Of a DNA stretch of 64,000 nucleotides, positions 57,924 through 64,000 are shown piece by piece. The stretch covers positions 76,654,097 to 76,718,096 of the forward strand of contig NC_071392.1 in the NCBI RefSeq assembly GCF_022682495.2. The letters are read 5' to 3'. This DNA comes from Desmodus rotundus. Taxonomy: Eukaryota; Chordata; Mammalia; Chiroptera; Phyllostomidae. The first letter of the stretch is position 1. Every line of letters begins with the position of its first letter. The translations under genes were made by a program, and so were the position numbers. Under the pieces are notes generated by a model. That model did not search any database. It worked only from the letters and a program-made list of their open reading frames with translations, and was not told where the DNA came from.

Positions 57924-59765
57924 CCTGAGTGATGGCGTTTCCCACCGTCTGCACGGACCTTCATCTGCACCTTCGCTCTGGGACCCCCGGACCTCAACTT
58001 AGTTCGTTCCTGAGCTCGTCATACTTAGGAGGAGCACCTGGCGATTCGCGTCTTGCCTGCCTTTATTCTCCCCCCCTCAATTCCTTCTGCTAACTAGAGC
58101 ACAACAGTGACACGCCAGACACTGGGACACAGACAGAAGTCTCTGCTCTCAAGTAGCTTGTGTCTTGTGGGACGGGAAGAGAAGCACCTGGTTACAATGT
58201 GGGGTGTTACATTCCCTTCTGTTTCCTCCCCCCTTACTACACTATTACGCAGAGGGTTTCCTGACGTGACACCTCATGAATCAGAGTACGAACAGGTGCT
58301 GGCAGGGGACGGATGACGAGGAGAGACGAGCACCTGCAAAGGGCGGAGGAGCTAGCCTTGGGATCTGCTGAGAGGCGTTAGAACCTGGAAAACGTGAAGA
58401 GCCGATAAAGGGCTGTACTCCAGGAAAAGACGACCAGACTTACGTCTCAGATAGATCAGTTGGTACTGGAAGGTACTGACTCTGGAGTCAAAGGAGGTCA
58501 AAGTACAGATTAGACGGATGCCAAGGAAAGACAGTTTAGCCTGGGGGATGGAATTATTTGCGTAGTGAGAGAGGGATCAAAAAACATTTAACTCAGAGGA
58601 TTCAGCAGCAGGTCACACATGCATTGCCTAGTCCTGGCCAGAAGGTGGCAGCCTCACACAGCCAGTCCAGAGGCCAGCTCCACCAGGGCGGAGGAATTTC
58701 CAGGTTGGTCTGCCAGAAACTGGCAACACTGGCGGTTTTGACCACAAGTGGCTGGCTTCTTCTAGGCTTCTCGGACTAGCCATTTTGAGTGATGAAGAGT
58801 ATTTACGATTGTTACAGCTCAGTTCACTGTAAAGTCGACAGAAGGCGTGTTATCTGTTCAGGGTGCTCCCTCTTAACCCGCAGGCAAAATCTCAGGTTCA
58901 GGACTCACGAGACCATCAGAACAACCTGATTTGCCCTCACCTCGGCTCTCTGTCCCCAGACTGCTCACCGGCTGCCCCCCAGATGCCCCTTACCAGTCCC
59001 CACGCCTCTAGCAGGGCAGCAGAAGGCTGTCTCCTGCCCAGAGGCAGCCTTTAAAGATGTGGTCCTTTGTGAAGAGTGCGTGGAGCCACACAGACCTAAG
59101 AAAACGGGTTCTCCACCACGTAGGGCAGAGCCACCAAGTACATTCTGAAACAGAGACACAAGCTCTATTTCTCCCACCGAAGCCATGAAACACCAGCCAA
59201 AGGGGGGCAGCAGCATGCAGGCCAGTGTTCTGACCTCTCCCGGGGCTAATTCAGGGGTAGCTGGCCAAGTCCTCAGACAAGTGGGCTGAGAGTTTGAACT
59301 GATGCAGGTGGAGGGCGAAAGTTTTCATGCGTTTTCATCAAGGAGGACCAGCTAGTCAAGAGCTCGGCCCCTGGGTCTGACAATGACCCTGGGAGTGCAG
59401 GGAATTGGCGGACGCTGCCGGGGCCTCGGCAAGCCTGTGGGGCACCGAGTCCGGGGCCGCTATGCTGCCTACCTGAGGCCCGTGTCCACTGCGTGGATTC
59501 TCCTGGGGAGACGCCCTTTCTGGTGAGGCCAGGACTGCTGAGCAGGCGTCAAGAGGGGCCTCCCTGAGCCCTTGGCACAGTCGGAAGGGCCCTCGGGCTT
59601 CCCTGGTCCCTCCAGTGCTCTGACCACCTCTCTGGCAGCTCGTTACCACCCCTATTTGCCACTCGGAGGCCAAGCCGCCGAGGAGGTAGGAGAAATAGCC
59701 GACTGTCACCTGGAATGCAGGTCTGTGATTCATCCCAGGGACGGCCAATCACCTCGCGGGCACTT
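57924..59765. other. Unique region, no gene recognised
   Basis: A weak minus-strand exon pair of sites exists at about 58,941-59,007 (acceptor CTGCTGCCCTGCTAG, donor CCGAG^GTGAGG) with one open frame. The support is too thin for a separate call. The rest is unremarkable. Confidence 0.35.
58638..58651 (+). promoter_or_regulatory. CTCF-like motif
   Basis: CCAGAAGGTGGCAG matches the CTCF core variant on the plus strand. Prediction only. Confidence 0.35.
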
Positions 59766-59770
59766 CACAG

Positions 59771-59945
59771 GGATTAACCCATTCAGGCCTCACAGCAGCC
59801 CTGTGAGGCAGGGACTATTACCATTCCCATTTTATGGACGAGGAAACCGAGGCATGAAGACATTAAGTAACTTTAATGTGCCCCAAGTCACAGAGCTAGT
59901 GAGTGGCCGAGCTGGGACTCAGACCCAGGAGGCCCTACTTCGGAG
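59771..59945 (-). repeat. MIR fossil, well preserved
   Basis: 'TTTTATGGACGAGGAAACCG', 'CCCCAAGTCACAGAGCTAGT' and 'GCTGGGACTCAGACCCAGGA' are the reversed MIR core. Confidence 0.75.
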
Positions 59946-60123
59946 CCTGTGTGCTACACACTGTGCCTCCTCTCATCAGGGAGGAGAAGCAGCCAGGTCA
60001 CCTGCCTCAATCACGTCGATCACGGGCTGGATGGATGTGGGGAGGAGGGAAGAGGCAGTCTGTCTGCCCAGCCCCACCCCAGTACTTGGTCCACAGACCA
60101 CACGGTTTCCTCTATGTTCTCAC

Positions 60124-60163
60124 CGGCACCGCAAGCTTGGTCGGCCAGCAGACACACGCGGGC
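60124..60163 (-). other. Weak candidate exon, - strand (40 nt)
   Basis: Minus strand acceptor CATTTTGGTTGCAG^GCCCGCG and donor GGTGCCG^GTGAGA. All frames are open over 13 codons, so the frame carries no information. Listed because it lies upstream of, and on the same strand as, the better exons at 54,014 and 50,181. Phase to the 54,014 exon fits only in one of the three frames. Confidence 0.15.
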
Positions 60164-60169
60164 CTGCAA

Positions 60170-62270
60170 CCAAAATGACCAGCCATGCAGAAGTTCAGCA
60201 GAGAACGGCAAAAACCCTTGTGCAGAAAGTGACTTCGTACTTGCCCCTCAGCCTGCAAAGGTGATTCTGGGGACAGCCCTAACGCACCCGACAGGTTCCC
60301 TTCCTTCTACCACCTCTCTCAAACTGTACTCGATTTATAGCCTCGGCGGAGTTTCTAACTGATTTACCATTGGTGGTGGTTTAAACTGGCAAACAAAAAA
60401 CGGTGAGAATCTAACTGCAGAAGTCACGTTGTCCTCACCAACAGAACTTCATCGCATGCCTGAATCACGCAATACAGAAAGAGACAGCGAGTTACATCCT
60501 GCGGCCCCGGTTTCCAGGGTGACAGGCCTTCTGAGGTTAAGGGCTAGTCGCCGGGCCACAGTGGGACCCTCCCCGAGGCCCTGGCAGCGATGTCGCACCT
60601 TCTGGCTGAGTTTCAGTGTGGGTTTCCACGCTGCTCCACACCAGCAACTGAGCATCCCCGCGAACACTCCAAAGCATGACACAGACGCACACCGTTTTCA
60701 CGTCGACATGGAGGAACTGCTCCTACTACCGCTGGGTCTCCCCGCTGGAATTACGGGGCGGGGTGGGGCGGGGAGAGAAAACCAGTGTTTCAAAGCAGCC
60801 CTGACAGGCTAAAAATATCTTCACTTCTCCTTTCATCTGTCTGGTCACTGTCCCAGACGCAAGCTCAGCACAGCCTGACCCCCAGAACCTGTTAAGTCAT
60901 TAAGTCACTGTCTACCTCCACTTCGCAACTGGACACAGAGAACATTCTCGTTTGTTTCTTCCCCACACAGAGCGCAAGGTTACAGGTTAGGATGTAACGA
61001 TCTCTTCAGAACAGCTGCTGAAGGGAATGACTTTGGACTGCGTCTCTGGGAAGTCTGAAAGAAAGCTCTAAGTGCAGAAGGGCAACTACAATGCACCCCA
61101 GAGCTCCAGCTCAGTGCGGGCACACACATTCCTTTTGACACTCAAGCAAGTAAGATCTTAAAACAGATTTCTGTGTAATATGCCTTGTGCACAAGCTGCT
61201 CAGACCCCCTGAAGCTTCAAAGGTATTCTACCGTATTGCATAACAGAGCCTTGAAAAAAACAGCCTTTCCTGCCAGCAGCCTCTCTGCATCCACCTGTCC
61301 CTACAGGTAGGAAAAGATTAGAAGGTGATCCTTCTAACCACAGTGTTTACACAACACTAAAACACGCTCTTCCTTGTAAGTTCGAAGTTCATTTCTTCTC
61401 AAATGAAGGGAGGGGTGCTTCACAGAGCACGCAGAGAAAGTGAGGGGGACAAGCTGGCTACAAGGGCTGTCCCTAAATGTCCTGTCTCAACACGGAGGCC
61501 CCGGGCCACAGGACTCTGAAGCAGGACACAGGCCTGAGGCCACCTGGCTGGTCGCCTTGCCTTCCCGAACTTGAGGGCCTGGACATTAGAGCGCCTGATG
61601 ACAGCAGAGGAAGCAGTGCCACGTCGTTCAGTGGACGGCCTCCTCCAGAACTTCCAGGACCCAATGATGCAGGTGCCGCTTTCTGGAATTAACGAAGTTT
61701 TTGTTTTTCGTCTTACTCCCCTGTTGTGCTGACCAGAAGCTCCTTGGCTCGCAAAACCAATCTGCACGCATGTGAGTGTGTGTGTATGTGTGTGTGAGAG
61801 AGGGGGTGGGGAGTGCATGCGCGTGCGTGCCTCAGCAGAGCAAGCCGGGCCATCTGTTTTAAAACCAGTTCCACTTAGAGTCATTTGTATGGTCCCTGGG
61901 GCATGTTTTCAAGCACTTTGGTCCCTGAAACAACGGGTTTCAAGTTCACTGAGACTGGCTTCCATCGTACATCCCTGTTTATTCCCCTCCACAAGTGGCA
62001 CCAATAGGGAGAGGAGAGGGACAGGCAGTCTCTTGGAAAGGAGGGCGCTCTTAAGAGCCGGGAGTGCCCTGGGCTGAGCACACTTACAGGGGTTACCAGA
62101 GCTTCTTTGGACTTCCAAGATGGGCGCCTTCTGGCCAAACCAATCACCTGTGATGGCCGCACCTGCTTGCTGCTCCTGCATCCTGGGCCACACCTGTCAC
62201 CTTCTCCATCCTCAACGGCTGACCTCATTCCCATTCCAGAGCCTTTTTTTCCCCCTGTCTTTACCCAAGG
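60170..62270. other. Unique region, no gene recognised
   Basis: It holds short TG repeats (61,770-61,800). The 154-codon minus frame at 61,884-61,420 is partly produced by the CA/TG repeat. No exon with two good splice sites was found. Confidence 0.35.
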
Positions 62271-62275
62271 ATGTT

Positions 62276-62489
62276 CTTATTTTGATTTTAGGGAGGCAGG
62301 GGAGGGAGACAGGTTGAGAGGGAGAGAAACACCACCAATACGAGCAAGAAACAGATCGGCTGCCTCTCGTATGCACCTGACTGGGAACCGAACCCGCAAC
62401 CCAGGCATGCGTCCTGACTGGGAATTGAACATGCACCCTTTCAGTTTACGGGTGGATGCTGCAACCCACTGAGCCTCAGCAGCCAGGGC
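62276..62489 (-). repeat. VES-type bat SINE, reversed
   Basis: The right end CAGCCAGGGC is the reversed head. Leftward come 'ACTGGGAATTGAAC', 'GGCATGCGTCCTGACTGGGA' and the reversed G/A-rich tail near 62,295-62,325, ending in a T-rich run at 62,277-62,289. Confidence 0.88.
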
Positions 62490-62514
62490 GATGTAACCTG
62501 ATTTCCCACTGGAC

Positions 62515-62645
62515 TGCTCTTCTGCGCACTTACTGAGGCTCCCCGGTGACAGGTCATGCCTGTTTGTTCTCATCACCGTCACGTCTCAGTGCCAACCAGT
62601 GCGTGGCACACAGCCGGTGCTAAAGAAATCTACGTTGAGTGAAGG
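62515..62645 (+). repeat. L2/MIR 3' end
   Basis: 'CAGTGCGTGGCACACAGCCG' followed by 'AATCTACGTTGAGTGAAGGG' is the plus-strand L2/MIR terminus, directly right of the SINE. Confidence 0.6.
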
Positions 62646-64000
62646 GATGAACGACGACTCAGCCTTCGTCAACCTCCCTGAGATGCTCTGACCTCTGATG
62701 TCCTGAGGAAGGCACCTCCAATCCTATGTCACCTCCTCCTGACCTTGCCCCGCCCAACAAAACCGTAACACACGCTGGTATCTTCTTACGCAAAGAGTCA
62801 GGTGCAAATACCTGACACTCCACTTTACTGCAGGGCCTGGAGTTATCAGCTTAGTTTAGTGTTCTACTGTGGTGGCGTAATTAACTTCTCTCTGAAATTA
62901 AAAAACTCCTCCCTTTGACAACATTGCTAGAAGTACCCAGAACACAGCAGGGCTTGAGTATTAAACTCAGAAGTTTGAAGTTTAGGAAATGCTGCCCCAA
63001 ATCTCTCCCCGCTTCTCAGATGAAACTATATGCCTTGGGCTACCTGCTTGTGGAAAGGATGTGGGCCCCGCCGTCCCAGCTCGTTCATCTCCAGCTCGGC
63101 ATGTCCAAAGATGCTGTCGGGTCACTTGCTTCCAATGCCTGCCCCTACCCCCCGCCCCATGGTGGCGGCTGTGGAGAACACCCCAGACTGTTATTAACAT
63201 CTGCTCAACTGTTTAATTACACAGCCCATCCCAGCCTGCAACCTGTCCACAGCCTCTGACTGGCCCACCAAGCCAGCCCCCACCATGCACATCCTCAGCA
63301 CCCAGCACAAACGCCTCCCGCCTAACGCACGCACCAAGACCTTACTCAATTTGCTCGAGGACTTTACCTGAACCCCCACGGTTCTCCACTTTTCCAAAAG
63401 CTCTACCCTCAAAAAAGGAAGGGCAGAAGCCAGCCTGGTTGCATATAAAAGGGTCACCCCCTCAACCACTTGAGATTTGGGAAGAACCTGTCACATGTCA
63501 CTGTAAGGCTTTCACTGGAAACAGGTGGCAGTTGGGAGGATGCTAAAGAGGAAAGGGTGAGAGAGCAAACCCTGTCCACTCTTCCTCTGGATCGGGTTGG
63601 TTAGGCCAAGAATGACGCTCTTCTGTGATGGATTCTAGTGCCTGTTTTACAGACCAGCCTCGGGCTATTTAACCTCAGGGTAGGTCAGAGTGCAGGCCTG
63701 GGTCTGAAGACGTAGCACAAGCCCTGGCTCACCCCTCACTAACTGCGTACGTGCTCCGGGCCACCTGCCGCCGCACGGCAGTGCAATGGGACCCACAAGT
63801 CCACTGCCCAGGGTCGCTGAGGCACTGCAGTCAGGCGACGCACGTGGGAGCACCTTCTACACTGCAAGCACCAGCCACTGTGCATCAGCTTCCCCGGAAC
63901 CAGGCGTGTCATTTCTCCCTCTCCTCCTCACTCACACACGTGTCGGGCACTGTCTTGTGTGGCAGCGTGTTTATCCAGAAGCCAACAATAGCAATCAGGG
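62646..64000. other. Unique region to window end, weak exon-like site only
   Basis: A possible 40-nt minus-strand exon (63,368-63,407; acceptor CTTCCTTTTTTGAG, donor GGTTCAG^GTAAAG) has an excellent pyrimidine tract but is short and open in two frames. Nothing else supports a gene. Confidence 0.3.

Noticed and set aside
59572..60264. 230-codon open frame on the plus strand
   Set aside because: It overlaps a MIR fossil and two other open frames, with no domain or splice context; likely chance.
63368..63407. 40-nt minus-strand exon with excellent pyrimidine tract
   Set aside because: Too short to judge coding, open in two frames, and no linked exon of known phase.

Overview
This is mammalian nuclear DNA, almost certainly from a bat (probably a yangochiropteran). 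At least six SINEs are tRNA-derived elements of the bat VES type, with a tRNA-like head, a 'TCAGGGCACATGCCT' middle and a CT-rich then A-rich tail. Bat-typical non-autonomous hAT transposons, ancient mammalian L1, MIR, L2 and MaLR/ERVL LTR fossils are also present. No bacterial-style operon, CRISPR array, phage or plasmid module, rRNA or functional tRNA gene is visible.

Layout. 1-6.6 kb: a SINE, an LTR, an old L1 with a Tigger-like transposon inside it, and a second LTR split by a hAT element. 6.6-10.3 kb: mostly unique DNA with a SINE, MIR fossils and a young L1 3' end. 10.4-24.6 kb: solo LTRs, reversed L1 3' regions, three or four small hAT elements and a 5'-inverted L1. 24.6-28.1 kb: a hAT element with clean target duplications and the 5' half of an L1. 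28.1-34.6 kb: mainly unique DNA with one good candidate exon on the + strand. 34.6-36.6 kb: an end-to-end L1-like element that has ORF1 but no ORF2. 36.6-41.3 kb: MaLR LTR, old L1 pieces and MIRs. 41.3-64 kb: repeat-poorer, more GC-rich DNA with MIR/L2 traces, a MITE with 28-bp inverted repeats, a TG/AG microsatellite, two adjacent SINEs and a phase-compatible series of candidate exons on the - strand.

No complete gene could be identified. Most open frames are short and show no domain I recognise. The window reads as intergenic or deep intronic sequence. The best hints of host genes are the + strand exon at 28,420-28,482 and the - strand exons at 54,097-54,014, 50,244-50,181, 48,098-48,038 and 47,690-47,603. 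These rest on splice sites and reading phase only; I could not name the protein. The most distinctive content is the record of transposition: nested insertions, target-site duplications, twin priming and an ORF2-less L1. Several CTCF-like motifs all point the same way.
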